From NCBI GenBank assembly GCA_029718625.1, contig CM056376.1, positions 112,790,112 through 112,854,111 of the forward strand: 64,000 nt of DNA, given 5' to 3'. Below the pieces are notes generated by a model that did no database searches, was not told the DNA's origin, and saw nothing but the letters and a program-made list of their open reading frames with translations. Positions within the stretch are counted from its first letter, which is position 1. Every line of letters starts with the position of its first letter. Source of the DNA: Synaphobranchus kaupii (taxonomy: Eukaryota > Chordata > Actinopteri > Anguilliformes > Synaphobranchidae). The position numbers and the translations under genes were made by a program. This document shows, in pieces, positions 1-11,446 of the stretch.

Positions 1-219
1 CCAGAGACCACAGGGGCTGTTCATTCATATCTATAAAAGGTTTAGAAAGATCCACCGCTATAAATTAGTTTCTAAAATATATTCAATTAACCTTACATAT
101 AGATTCCAAGTGGACCGTTCCCTCTCTCTCTGTTCCGCTTCTCTGCTTTCCGGATTTCTCATTTTCTCCTGCATCCCACCAGTTCCTCACTACAGGCGTG
201 CAAGCGAATTGGAGTCAAA

Positions 220-1374
220 GGCCGTGTCCGAATACGACCCCTACACCCTTTTGAGGGCGCATATTTGAGTCCACTTTGAGGCGACTTTTTCTCACAAATG
301 GGGGCACTTAAAATACCAGGATGAACCCCTTATTTCTGGGGAATTTAGGAGCACACTCATCTGCAGAATGGTGCACTCATCCGACAATTTCAGTAAGTAT
401 CCCGGAAGTAAAAATGTATAAGGCTAGGGTAACACTAGTCACTTCATGCGACTTCTGAAATCGGAATGCCAACATCCAATCACACCATGGGTTAATTTCA
501 ATGGCTTATTTTTACTCCTTGCATCCTTTCCTCGCTCCTTTGCTCCACCCAACAGAGTATGCGAGGAAAGGATGCAAGGATCAGATACGAGGATGGAGAA
601 AAAGAGGCAACATGCATTAGGCAAATGGAACGTCCTTGCTCAATCAAGCGTCAGTGTCATATTATGCTGACGTGCTTAATTATAATGCTTTTAGCTTATT
701 TTTTCATCAATAAACGTTGCTTTTGTTAGTTATAAAGAATGAGTGTCATTCCCGCTCTATAATAAGTGGAAATGAACGGTAAAATTTAATTTGTGTAGGG
801 GTGTACCTGCGACATGGCAGATGTGAAGAGTGGTGGATAATTTATACGTCATTCTGAGAAAAGGCTTCCGCAAAGGCTACACTTGCGTTTCCTCACTGAA
901 GCACCCTCCGGGAACCAGCTCGTTCCCCACTCCTCGCTCCTACGTGGAGCATTTAGACGTTTGGAATGTCCTTAAAGATGGCGAACCTCAATCGATTGCC
1001 AGGTCAGGCGAGGACAGAGGAGAAGAGGACTGATAAAATAAGCGATTGGAATCCACCCCAGGTCAGATTGAGTTACGTCCATACTTGACAGTTCAATGCG
1101 ACCTCCTGTGATCAGATCGCATTTCAGATTGAATTGCCCGCGCAATAGTTGCTAGTTATACACTTCCTGGAAAATGGCGTTCGGTGTTTGTGAGGTTGTG
1201 CTTCTTTTAATTTTGTTCAGGTTCATATTACAAACTACTCTTTTTTATTTTTGTTAATTCTATCGTCATTCATAATCTACACTTTGTAACAATCATCATA
1301 TGTTAACTGATTGATATTCTCAATAAAAAAAAATAAAAAATAAAAAATATTACAAACTACTTTCGGACACAGCC
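220..1374. mobile_element. Nonautonomous DNA transposon-like element with short TIRs
   Basis: The left end starts GGCCGTGTCCGAA and the right end is its near-perfect inverted copy (TTCGGACACAGCC), giving 13-bp termini with one mismatch. The flanks are A-rich on both sides (AAA/AAAA), so a short AAA target duplication is possible but not provable. No transposase-like reading frame is visible inside; the interior is AT-rich near 1210-1350. A further copy of the left terminal motif (GTCCGAATACGACCC) recurs at about 1507-1521, directly outside the LTR element, so the family is repeated. The superfamily is not assigned; Harbinger-like or ISL2EU-like elements are possibilities, by inference only. 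Confidence 0.5.
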
Positions 1375-1525
1375 AAAATCTCGCGCAAAACTGTCCTAAT
1401 CAGATTGAGGTGTAAACAAACCATTGAGCGGCTAATAGTCCAGGCTTGTCCAATAAAAAGTGTTTGGGGGGCGGGACATTTTAGCTCAAATAAAGACACA
1501 GTCCATGTCCGAATACGACCCTTAC

Positions 1526-2613
1526 TGTTACGACCCCGGAAGTGGACTGGACCCAAATGCACGACTCGTAGACAGGAATGCCAAAACTCAATATTTATTA
1601 ATGATCAGGGTAGTCCTGAGCATGGGGAGAAAGGCAAAGGAGGTTAGTGTTCCAAGCCAGAACTGGATGAGCAGACAGACAACAGAGTGCGCAGCTCTAA
1701 TAAATTATGCTTCGACAAAACTCCTGAAGCATAGGGAGAACATTTATGACAGACAGTCCAGGTATGATGATGCGGGGAGCAGTGGGAGCAGGAGAAGCCG
1801 GGGAAGGTTATGGAGACGGACAACCGGGTTGGTGGAGCAGGGGATGAGCGGGAGCGGGAGCAGTAGAGCAGGACAGTGGAGCGGAGTCCAGGCAGGACGC
1901 AGGTGTGGCAGCAGGGCAGCGGCAGTAGCAGCACGGCAACAGCAGGGCGGCAGCAGCGACAGCAGAGGCAGGAGCGACAGCACATCAGCAGCACCGCAAC
2001 ACTGGCAGTCAGCGGGCACCGCCGCAGGGTGGAAAAGCAGGAGCCCAAGCTGCATGCACACACGTCAGGTGGATGGCAGGGAAACCGCAACACAGGCAGG
2101 GATTACAGACGACTGCAGGCTGGCAGACTGAAGCAGACAAAGTTAGTATAGCGAGACGAAACAATGAACAGTGGGTAGTGCTGTTCCAGACTGAGCAGAC
2201 TTAGACTAGGCAGAATTGCAGGGCGAGTAAACGCCGGCACAGAACAAGACTTTAAAGCAGCAACTAGACAGGGAAACAGACAGGACCAGAAGTTTCAGAC
2301 AAAGAGCATTAACGAACTGGCACAGGACAGAAAACACCGGGTGACTAAATGCAGACATTTAATTGGAATCAATTAGGTGCCGCGTGCGAATGTATGCGAG
2401 AGTGATTAACAGAGCGGAGAGTGTGGAATGCATGCAAAACGGGGGAATGGGATAGGCTGAGAACTGAGAAAAGTGCAGTGAAGCAGAGTGACACAAATGG
2501 GAAAACATGCCCAACCTGCAGCATGGGGGAAAACGGACAATGGAGAGACAAACACGAGACAGGGGGTGAAAGGAAAACACAGAGAAACAATAGGACGGGA
2601 GTGGAACGTTACA
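1526..2613 (-). repeat. 3' LTR of a Ty3/Gypsy chromovirus (minus strand)
   Basis: Read on the minus strand, this block begins TGTAACG directly after a G-rich polypurine run (the plus-strand C run at about 2617-2637) and ends CGTAACA, so it has TG...CA ends with short inverted termini. It follows immediately downstream of the integrase-chromodomain frame, as a 3' LTR should. Its length of about 1.09 kb fits a Gypsy LTR. CAG/GCA-rich sequence fills 1750-2130. No matching 5' LTR is found beyond 5604, so the element is truncated at that end. The five bases before the LTR (CTTAC) may be one half of a target duplication whose partner is lost. Confidence 0.65.
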
Positions 2614-2656
2614 GTACCCCCCCCCCCCCCCCCCCCTAACGAACGCCTCCTGGCGT

Positions 2657-4265
2657 TCACGGAGGCTTGGGTTTCAGGGGATGCTGTTTGTGGAAGTTGG
2701 TAATGAGGGAGTGATCCAAGATGAGGCCCTTATGGAGCCAGGACCGTTCTTCGGTGCCGTACCCCTCCCAGTCCACGAGATATTGGAAGCCCCGGCCCCT
2801 ACGGCGGATGTCAAGGATGCATCTTAACGTGTAGGCCGGGGCGTCGTCAATCATCCGGGGCGGTGGTGGAATGTCCGTGGGAGCACTGAGGGGGCTGGAG
2901 GCGACAGGCTTGACCTGACTGACGTGAAAAGAGGGGTGAATCTTAAGTGAGGCGGGGAGTGACAGTTTAATTGTTACCAGGTTTATGATGCTGAGGATGG
3001 GGAAGGGACCGATGAATCGAGGCTGCAGCTTTTTGGAGGTAGACTGCAGAGGGATGGTGGAGGTGGATAACCAGACCTGCTGACCGGGCTTGTACTGCGG
3101 GGCTGCGGTCCTGTGAAGGTTCGCCAGGCGCTGGGTACGGGAGTTGGTGCGGAGGAGAGCGGTGCGTGTCAGCCTCCACACACGCTTGCATCTGAGGAGG
3201 TGGGACTTTACTGATGGCACAGCGATCTCCTCCTCCTGGACCAGCAGCAGGGGGGTTTGGTACCCCAAGGAGCACTCAAAGGGGGACATCCCAGTAGCGG
3301 TGCTCCTCAGGGAGTTGTGGGCGTATTCCACCTAGGGGAGGAATCGGCTCCAGGAGGAGGGGTTGCGTGCTGACACGCACCGCAGGGCAGCTCCCAGGTC
3401 CTGATTGGCCCTCTCCGTCTGCCCGTTGGACTGAGGGTGGTAACCCGATGACAGGCTCGCGGAGGCGCCCAGGGCCGCGCAGAAGGCCTTCCACACCTGA
3501 GAGGAGAATTGGGGCCCACGGTCAGATATTATGTCGGAGGGGATCCCGTGCAGCCTGACCACGTGCAGCACCAGGAGCTCCGCTGTCTCAAACGCGGACG
3601 GGAGTTTGGGTACGGGGATGAAGTGGACTGCCTTGGAGAACTGGTCTATGATGGTGAGGATGGCAGTGTTGCCATCCAATAGAGGTAGACCGGTCACAAA
3701 GTCAATGCCAATGTGGCTCCAAGGACGGCCCGGGATGGGGAGGGGGTGGAGGAGACCAGCGGGAGGCTGGTGGGATGCCTTGCTCCTGGCGCACACTGGA
3801 CAGGCGAGGACGTAGGCACGGGTATCCCCCTTAAGGGTGGGCCACCAAAAGCTCCTCCTGACCAGGGCGGTGGTCCTGGCGATCCCTGGGTGACAGGCCA
3901 GGCGGGAGGCGTGGACCCACTGGAGGACCTGAGAGCGGGCGGAATTGGGGACAAATAAGGTGGAGTTAGGGTTGCTGCGGGGATCCGGGTGGGTGGCCTG
4001 GGCGGCCTTCACGACCTCCTCGATCTTCCAGGAGACCGCAGCCACAACGCAGGAAGCCGGTAGTATAGGCTCGGGATCAGCAGGTCTGGCAAGCGGGGAG
4101 AAAACTTGTGAAAGAGCATCTGGTGTAATATTGTGGGAACCAGGGCGGAAGGTTACAGAGAAATTGAATCTATTAAAAAATAATGACCACCGGGCCTGAC
4201 GGGAGTTAAGTCTCTTAGCAGACTTTATATAAATTAGGTTGTGGTGGTCAGTCAGGACAACAAAG
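2657..4265 (-). pseudogene. Gypsy pol fragment: RNase H, integrase and chromodomain
   Basis: One frame runs from an RNase H tail ([21 protein letters not shown], near 4250-4175) through a complete integrase to a C-terminal chromodomain. Visible integrase signatures are an HHCC-type zinc-binding region (CPVC near 3790), and the core residues in [17 protein letters not shown] and NGQTERAN, which carry the expected D, D and E. The C-terminal chromodomain is recognised from the aromatic cage-like stretch [11 protein letters not shown] near 2770, which marks a chromovirus. An in-frame TAG at 3332-3334 replaces a tryptophan codon expected in the family, splitting integrase from its C-terminal part. 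The frame upstream is joined directly to protease, so the reverse transcriptase is missing. The element cannot be autonomous. Confidence 0.88.
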
Positions 4266-4268
4266 GGT

Positions 4269-4691
4269 TTACCTGCCCCCTCCAGCCAATGACGCCATTC
4301 CTCCGCAGGGCTCAGTCTCCGGGGAAGTTTTGTGGTGGTTACCGGACAGCACTAGCTGGAGGGGAACGGTGGACTGAGTGACTAGCCCCAGACTTCTTCC
4401 ATCAAAGGCGAGTGCAGAGATTGGCGAGGACAGGGATTCCACAGGAATTCCGGACTCTTTAACAAAAGTAGCGTCAATGAAGCTGGCGTCGGCTCCGGAG
4501 TCGACGAGGGCGAATGAAGAAGCGGCTTGGCTCTTCCAGAGGAGAGTTGCTTTGAGTTCGACTCGGTTCTGGGCTGAATGGACAGTGGAGATAGGGCTCG
4601 CCAGTACGCCCAGTCTTACTGGCGAGCCACGCCTTTTGGGCGAGTCGGACAAGCAGCCAGATGATGGTCGGGATTGCCACAGTACATGCAT
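4269..4691 (-). pseudogene. Gypsy retropepsin (aspartic protease) fragment, fused by deletion to RNase H
   Basis: The frame contains the retroviral-type aspartic protease active site ALVDSGADASFID at about residues 61-73, followed by a flap-side region. Around 4320-4330 the protease sequence ends abruptly and the next sequence, in another frame ([12 protein letters not shown]), belongs to RNase H. This shows an internal deletion of the whole reverse transcriptase with a frame change at the junction. The 5' part overlaps the end of the gag frame, as in other Gypsy elements where pol is expressed by frameshift or readthrough. Not functional as it stands. Confidence 0.82.
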
Positions 4692-5604
4692 GAGTTGGTG
4701 CGGATTCTCCGGCGACGTTCTTCAGCATCGATGGAGACTTTGCCCAACTGCATGGGTTCTTCGTCTGTGGGTGTGAGTGTCGAGGCGGGAGCCTTGACGG
4801 GAGGAGAGAGGTGACTGGCGTGGAGTGTGGAGAATGGAACGCGTGGCTGGTTCTTCTTCCTCTCCCGGGCCCTGGCCCGGAGGCGATTGTCGACCGAGAT
4901 GGCGAGGCTGATGAGACTGTTTAGTGAACTGGATTCATCGCGGGTTGCCAACTGGTCTTTTAACTCCTCATTAAGGGCTTGCAAGAAGGCCCCTTGGAGG
5001 GCGGTGTCGTTCCATCCTGCTTCGGCCGCCAGGGTGCAGAATTGGACCGCCATCTCGGCCACACTGCGGCTGCCCTGACGCATCTGGAGGAGGCGTTGGG
5101 TAGCGTCTCGCCCACAGACTGGATGGTCAAAGACGCGGCGCATCTCAGTGGTGAAGGCGGGGAAGTGGAAGCAGGCGGACGACTGGCTCTCCCACAGCGT
5201 CGTGGCCCACTCCCGGGCACTCCCTCCCAAACTGCTCATGACGAACGCGATGTTGCAGGTGTCCGTGGCGAAGGAGGTTGGCTGAATGCGGAACACGATG
5301 TCGCATCCCCTCAGTAGATCTCAGGGTGTTGAACACGGGGTTCTCTGCCAGAAGAGGGTGCTGATGCCTCAGGCTGCAGCTCAGGTGGGGATGGAGCCGG
5401 AGCCGCTTGGATCCTCGGAAGAGGTTGGTGGGGCGACATCTGACTCATTTGATCCGAAAGGTTCTTCAGAGTCTCCAAGACGTCATCCATGCGGTGGCTC
5501 AGTTGATCGCTGACAGCGGTCTGGCAGGCGAAGGCGTGACGGATCTGCTCTGGAACACTGCTGTGGGAACACCACTTTAATCCCTGGTCGTGGTAGCACC
5601 TCAC
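4616..5604 (-). pseudogene. Gypsy Gag (capsid and zinc knuckle), broken
   Basis: Two frames make up one gag. The upstream piece (5604-5311) has a coiled-coil-like N-terminal segment and a Pro/Ala-rich linker. The downstream piece (5296-4616) has a Gag capsid region (REWATTLWES, TEMRRVFDHP, EELKDQLATRD) and a CCHC zinc knuckle, CMYCGNPDHHLAAC, which fits CX2CX4HX4C, near 4660. The two are separated by an in-frame TGA after PEIY at about 5311 and a small deletion with a frame change. The 5' end is truncated close to 5604; no primer-binding site or 5' LTR follows. Confidence 0.8.
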
Positions 5605-7815
5605 TAATGTGCAACTTTACTCCCAGAGTTTTCCACCATTTTAAAATTGTACTGCCTATATTGGATCTCTCACATATTGAAACCCAATTATAGTTTCTAA
5701 TTATATTCAGCTATATATAGATGCTCTCTTAAGATACAGTATCACATAATTGAATCTGATATGGTTTTAGGCTACATGGCCTAACAGTGAATTTCTGTCC
5801 CCCCCCCCCCCCCCCTTAAATCTTTTGAATCTTTAACTCAGAAATAAAAAAACATCACTGTAGATAATCAACTAAATATCCAAATTATTATATATAAAAT
5901 ATATATATAAAGACTTAAAATAAGATACTCTACAACACTGGCACTGTTGATCCTTCTGCACATTATCTGATATGCATTTGTCTTTTTTTGTGTTTGCGCT
6001 CTGTATCTAAAATTGTGACCATGTGTAGTGTTTTATGGGTTCTGAGAGTTTGCATAATGGTAATTTTTAATTCATATTTCTATTGCTACTCTTATTCGCT
6101 CTTATTACACGTTTCTAAATATACAGTGTTATTTCTGGTAACAGCTCAATATGTGTTCACCAAGGCCAGTGAATCAGCAGATTATCAAATGGCTGCAGGT
6201 AGCCAGGAGTTAGGTGTCCTGCGTGGATACCATGTGTCTTACATGTAGATTGCATGCTGATGACATCACCAAACATATGCTGCTTCTTTTCATTCCTTTT
6301 GAACCTTTTTTTAAAATGCACATCAATGCACGTTTCAGTCGTTAGGCATAACCCACTCCGCGCTCTCGCTGATTTCATTATAACCAGCTCTCTTTTTTTG
6401 CAGTGGCAGTGAAGCTTGTGTGTGACTGATTTTTATCATGGCACTGGGAAAAATACATCTGGTCCTGCCATTTGCCAAAATGGTAAAACCTAGCGTCAAA
6501 TAACATGTGTGTGTTTTCAGGCTAGTGAGGCATCATTCCTGGTGCTCCAAACAGGAATGGGCAAGGGTTTGCAAACTTGCAGCCACTCCTCGCAGAAATG
6601 GCATATAATGCAATATTTTATTTATATATGAACTATGATATATATTCATAACAAAATTATGAATATATATGATAGCAATATTTAATATCAGCATAACATA
6701 AAGCCATCTGAGGCTGTAATGTAACAGTGCTGTGAGTCCCTGTTTGACCTACAGGCAGTGGGAGATTTGGCACGGGGGCGAGGTGTGGGTTTAGCACACA
6801 ACCTGCTAATGAAAGGACGAGGGGGGGCAGGCTAGTTAATTAGAGAGAGAAAGAGAGAGGGAGAGCTTTGTGTGCTGTGAAGGAGGAGGGGGGTGGGGTC
6901 CACTGCTTTATACATGACTGATTGGTGGTTGCTAGGAGGAGGGGGGGCACAAGACAAAACTTGTAGCAAAGGGAACGGCTGAAGTGCCGTGTGCTCGCGC
7001 TCGTCCTGTCTGACTGGGCCTTCCAGGCCTGACAGCACCCGGAACTACCCACAGGGCCATGGTCTATCACTCTATTCTCTTTTCTTTTCCCTGCAGTGTT
7101 TTTTAAACTTAAACTTTATAACTTCTTTAGTGTCCCAATATTTCTGATGTAATTTCTCTTTGTATGGTTTTTTACAATACCAAAACCTGTTAACATAATA
7201 ATAACAACAATAATAATAATAACAACAATAATAATAATCATCATCATCATCATCATCATCGTCATCCTCACCATAATGGTTATACCAACCTAAAGCTTAA
7301 AATGTCACCAGTATTCCCCTAACTGTGACCAGGAGTCCCATAATTTAAAATGGGATTTATCATTTAATTTTTGTGATATTTGTGTCCTGTCTGAAATGAT
7401 AAGAAGCATGACAGTGGTGTCTTGTCTTAAGAGAATGGATTTAATGTGAGTGCCAATGTAACTCAATGTTTCATTTTCTTTGTTTAAATCAATCATTGTG
7501 TTCTGACAGTTGACCTTGGCCTTGCTGTTACGTGCTGTTGGTCTAATCTCAGTGTGGCACTTGCCGACGGGTAGCATCCATTAAAACAGCTCTTCAAAGT
7601 AAATGACTTATTCAAGGTCATGTTCTGGAAGTTCACCACCTTGATCTGATGTGTGGTGTGTGCATGTGTGTGTGTATTCATGCGTCTGTGTGCCTGTGTG
7701 TGTGTGTGTGTGTGCGTGTGTGTATTCATGTGTCTGTCTGCCTGTGTGTGTGCGTGTGCGTGTGCATCTGTCTATCCATGCAGGTTTATGTGTGTTCCTG
7801 ACTATGCATGCATGC

Positions 7816-7852
<37 letters not shown>

Positions 7853-8178
7853 TGCGTGTAACTATGTATGCTTGTGGGTATTACTGTGTCTGTGTGTCTT
7901 TCTATCTATGTGTGTGTGCGTGCAAACGCCTGTCTATGCATGCACGCGTATGTGTGTGTGTTTGTGTGTGTTCCTGTCTATGCATGCACGCATATGTGTG
8001 TGTGTGTGTGTGTGTGTGCGTGCCTGTCTATGCATGCATGCCATATGTGTGTGTGTGTGTGTGCACACGGGCATGTGTGTGGGTATTCATGTGTCTGTGT
8101 GTGTGTGTCTGTCTATGCATGCATGCATATGTAAGTGTGTGTGTATGTGTGCGTGCGAGCATCTGTCTATGCATGCGC

Positions 8179-8219
<41 letters not shown>

Positions 8220-8351
8220 TGTACGTGTGCGCATCTGTCTATACGCGCGTGTGTGTGTGTGTGTCTTTGTGTGCACACGGGCATGTGCGTGAGTGTTGTG
8301 TTTGTAGTATAAAAGTTCTCACTGTCTGTTCTTCTGCTCTCTCTCACAAAG
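5605..8351 (+). other. Noncoding stretch upstream of the complexin exon, with low-complexity runs
   Basis: I see no coding exon here. I looked for the short first coding exon of complexin and did not find it. The stretch contains a poly-C run at about 5797-5814, AT-rich blocks around 5880-5920 and 6610-6690, purine-rich sequence at 6840-6960 that shares GA-rich character with promoters but has no firm motif, and a (TAA)n/(ATC)n block at about 7194-7266. It is most simply intron sequence of the complexin gene. Confidence 0.5.
7640..8285. repeat. (TG)n-rich minisatellite
   Basis: Roughly 640 bp of TG/CA repeat interrupted by recurring words such as CTGTCTATGCATGCA about every 60-80 bp, so it is a higher-order minisatellite built on a TG microsatellite. 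Long open frames in both directions come from the lack of stop codons in TGTGTG and are not genes. It ends about 65 bp before the complexin exon acceptor. Confidence 0.9.
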
Positions 8352-8527
8352 GGGCCACCAAGGACATGGGGAAGATGCTGGGCGGAGAAGAAGAGAAGGA
8401 TCCTGACGCAGAGAAAAAAGAAGAAGAAAGACAAGAGGCACTGCGGCAACAGGAGGAGGAGAGGAAGGCCAAATATGCAAAGATGGAGGCGGAGAGAGAG
8501 TCCATGAGACAGGGAATCAGGGATAAG
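8352..8527 (+). CDS. cplx2: Complexin (complexin-2-like), internal coding exon
   Basis: Complexins are small cytosolic proteins that bind the assembled SNARE complex and clamp or promote synaptic vesicle fusion. This 176-bp exon starts after the acceptor at 8350-8351 (CACAAAG) in phase 1 and ends at a GTAAAT donor at 8528. It encodes residues 11-69: a conserved start ([11 protein letters not shown]), the acidic/charged accessory helix, and most of the SNARE-binding central helix ([14 protein letters not shown], ending IRDK). By family numbering the last residue is Lys69, a SNARE contact. [10 protein letters not shown] is more like complexin-2 than complexin-1, while [10 protein letters not shown] is shared with complexin-1, a mixture I associate with fish complexin-2 paralogues. 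The preceding exon, coding about 10 residues, lies outside or was not recognised. Spliced length would match the usual 134 residues. Confidence 0.95.
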
Positions 8528-9082
8528 GTAAATGATTAAATACATATTACATTTATTACGTAGATATTGCATATTCATACAGATTATCCATATAGCAGGG
8601 CATCACAGATAACAATAAATTATTACTGAATCTGACACTGCTTTATATTACGCACATTTAGGTTATACGTAGGATGATACAAGCTTTGATACTTAAAAAA
8701 ATTAAAATAAATAAAAGGTAAATATGAGAAAAACTGAATCTATGAGATCACAACTCAAAAAGGAGTAACAGTTCAAGTTCACAGACAAGACTCTGTATAA
8801 GTTTTACAACCTTTCTGTCTGAAATGTCCAGGGACATGATTTAATATGTCCAGTCAGTTAAACAGATAGATACAGTGAGTCTAAGGAAAATACATTCACC
8901 TTAAATGTTCTCATAGGAAATTAAACACATTGAATATAATTCATGTGGCGTACTCTTGGAAACCAAGCTCCAATCAGAAGAGAGGGCCATGTCTCACTCA
9001 TGACAATACATTCAGGCATTTAGCACAAGTCACAAAGCTTATGTTTGTTACATACGATCTCATTACACTTTATTGAAACTAT

Positions 9083-9155
9083 TCAGCTGAGGATCAAACC
9101 TACAACCTTGGCACTACAAGCTGAGTTCCCCCACCATTATACCGCACTGTCCCCC
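9083..9155 (-). repeat. tRNA-like SINE head (candidate)
   Basis: On the minus strand the sequence reads as a degenerate tRNA gene: a GCGGTATAATGGTGG region resembling an A box and GTAGGTTTGATCCTC resembling a B box, about 45 bp apart. Such units are typical of tRNA-derived SINEs in fish. No SINE body or tail was traced with certainty, so this is a candidate. Confidence 0.4.
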
Positions 9156-9206
9156 TGGTGATGAGTGGTGACCTCCAGTTGAGCAACACCACACCAACAT
9201 CTAGCC

Positions 9207-9463
9207 CAGAGGTAGGCAACCCTGGTCCTGGAGTGCCAGAGATGGTCCTGGTTTTTGCTCCATCCAAACCTATAACTACATAACTGGATTCATTTTAATT
9301 AACCAGGTTTAATGAATGCAGGTGACTATATTCTGGAGGCACTCAGCACTTCACCATTCAGAATATTCAGGCTCAGACTTTTAATCCTCCATCCTTTAAA
9401 ACTCTTGCGATCAAGCTCAGGTGGAGCAAAAACCAGAACCAGGACCAGGGTTGCCTTCCCCTG
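9207..9463. mobile_element. Nonautonomous hAT-type MITE with 8-bp TSD
   Basis: The ends are inverted: CAGAGGTAGGCAACCCTGG on the left and the complement CCAGGGTTGCCTTCCCCTG on the right. They are flanked by ATCTAGCC (9199-9206) and ATCTAGCA (9464-9471), an 8-bp target duplication with one mismatch. CAG...CTG termini and an 8-bp duplication fit the hAT superfamily. At 257 bp it carries no gene. Confidence 0.8.
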
Positions 9464-10551
9464 ATCTAGCACCAGGCTCAGCCTGTGAAACCCTCTGCTT
9501 CACGGTTTAGAAGTGCTTCACGGTTTTTAGAAAGCCGAATGGACCTCACATGAAATATAAAAATTGTTCAAGCACAGAGAGCAATTAAATCCTGGCATCG
9601 TAAATATGGGTGTAGTATTACCAGAGGATTTTCCGACTCCCCCATGATTTTAATATTTCTCTGGACTGTCTTTGTGTATTATGGATCACACCTGTCCAAA
9701 ATGTGCATCTCTGAGTACACATCTCTCAAATCTATTTTTAAAAAAGTACAGACATCACAACACATAACGACAAGAACCACCCATCTAGGCTTGTTATTTT
9801 CATACAGTCTGTAGAGTATCCAGCACTGGGCCAAGCCTGTTTGTATTGCTGACAGAACACAGTCTGAAAAACAATGAATGAAAGAAAATAAAATAAAATA
9901 AAATAATAAAACCTTTATACAGTCCAGAGAGTTGGACGTTTGAAGACGGGCATGAAAGAGGGAACAAAAAAGAGAAGTGACAGTGAACTTTGCCATGCAT
10001 GTGAGAAATTTCACTGTCAGAGAGAGAGAGGGAGAGACGGAGTGAGAGAGAGACAGAGAGAGAGAGAGTGAGAGGAAAGATTGAAAAACAGTGTGCGTGG
10101 GAGAGAGTAGGAAAGAGAGAGAGTGGAAACAAGCGCCCGAACCGCTACTTGCTTTCTAGACTGGCATAACCTTTTAGCCGCGATCTTTGGATGGAAGCAC
10201 AACTTCACAATGGAAAGTAAACAAGTGGGAGACAAAGGACCCAGAGGTGAGGCAGGCAGCTTTCCAGCGCATTTTGGTTTTTTAACCTCTTCCTGACAAA
10301 CGCACAGAGACTGGTGGTGTTCCATTTAACTGCAATACACTGTAATATAAGGTTCTTATCTATAAAAAAAAAAAACAGCAAAAATTGCTTCCATTTTCCA
10401 TTTTCCAGTGAGCATTATGGATTTTTGAACCGACTTTATTAATGGATGAGTTATGAAACTGACATTATATAGAGCCGGAGGAAAATTATCAATGTGTGCT
10501 AAAAAACCAAAATGATTTAAAAAATGGCATAATGTTGACAATCTTGGAGTT

Positions 10552-10563
10552 TATATATATACA

Positions 10564-10657
<94 letters not shown>

Positions 10658-10665
10658 TGTATATA
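10552..10665. repeat. (AT)n microsatellite
   Basis: About 110 bp of TA repeat with two short interruptions. It abuts the Tc1-like element beginning at 10666, as expected for elements that insert at TA. Confidence 0.92.
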
Positions 10666-11440
10666 CAGTGCATCCGGAAAGTATTCACAGCGCTTCACTT
10701 TTTCCACATTTTGTTCTGTTACAGCCTTATTCCAAAATTGATTAAATTCATTTTTTCCCTCAAAATTCTACACACAACACCCCATAATGACAATGTGAAA
10801 AAAGTTTTTTTGAGATTTTTGCAAATTTATTAAAAATAAAAAACTAAAATTTCTCATTTACATAAGTATTCATACCCTTTGCTTTAACGTATTTTTAAAG
10901 TATCATATTTCATATTTGGTCGCATATCCTTTACATGCTGTTACTTCCTGAAGTCTGTGACCATCAACATCAAAAAACTGTCGATATCTTATTTTCAGGT
11001 ACTGTTACAAGCGATACTATAACCTCTTTGCATTTGAATGGATCTCTATGGAAATTGGGGGGTGAGACTAGATTCAGCTGTAAATTACACTGGTACAGTA
11101 TGGAACACATGGCTGGCTAAATGGCTGTAAGTTATCAAGGGTCTGAGCTATCAAACGAGCCCCAAACCATCATTCTGTTGCCAGATATGGAGTAGATGTG
11201 GATGGATCACTGCAAGGGTTATTTCTCCGGACTCATTTTCCTATAGAACTCTATGGGGAAAAAAGTCAGGAGAAACAACCCTTAAAGTTGTTTCAAAAAA
11301 ACTTTTTTCACATTGTCATTATGGGGTGTTGTGTGTAGAATTTTGAGGGAAAAAATTAATTTAATCAATTTTGGAATAAGGCTGTAACAGAACAAAATGT
11401 GGAAAAAGTTAAGCGCTGTGAATACTTTCCGGATGCACTG
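10666..11440. mobile_element. Nonautonomous Tc1/mariner element with about 150-bp TIRs
   Basis: The left end CAGTGCATCCGGAAAGTATT is repeated inverted at the right end (AATACTTTCCGGATGCACTG). Similarity extends about 150 bp on each side (10666-10815 and 11290-11440), and TA dinucleotides flank both ends. The 470-bp interior has no transposase-like frame. Terminal sequence and TA target fit the Tc1/mariner superfamily. Confidence 0.85.
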
Positions 11441-11446
11441 TATATA

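Noticed and set aside
7651..8312. Long Cys/Val-rich and Thr/His-rich open frames on both strands
   Set aside because: They are translations of the TG/CA minisatellite, which lacks stop codons. There is no start context, splice sites or homology.
1..8351. First coding exon of complexin
   Set aside because: I searched for a short exon encoding the M-x-F-V-M-K-Q start with a donor in phase 1 and did not see it. It is likely upstream of the window.
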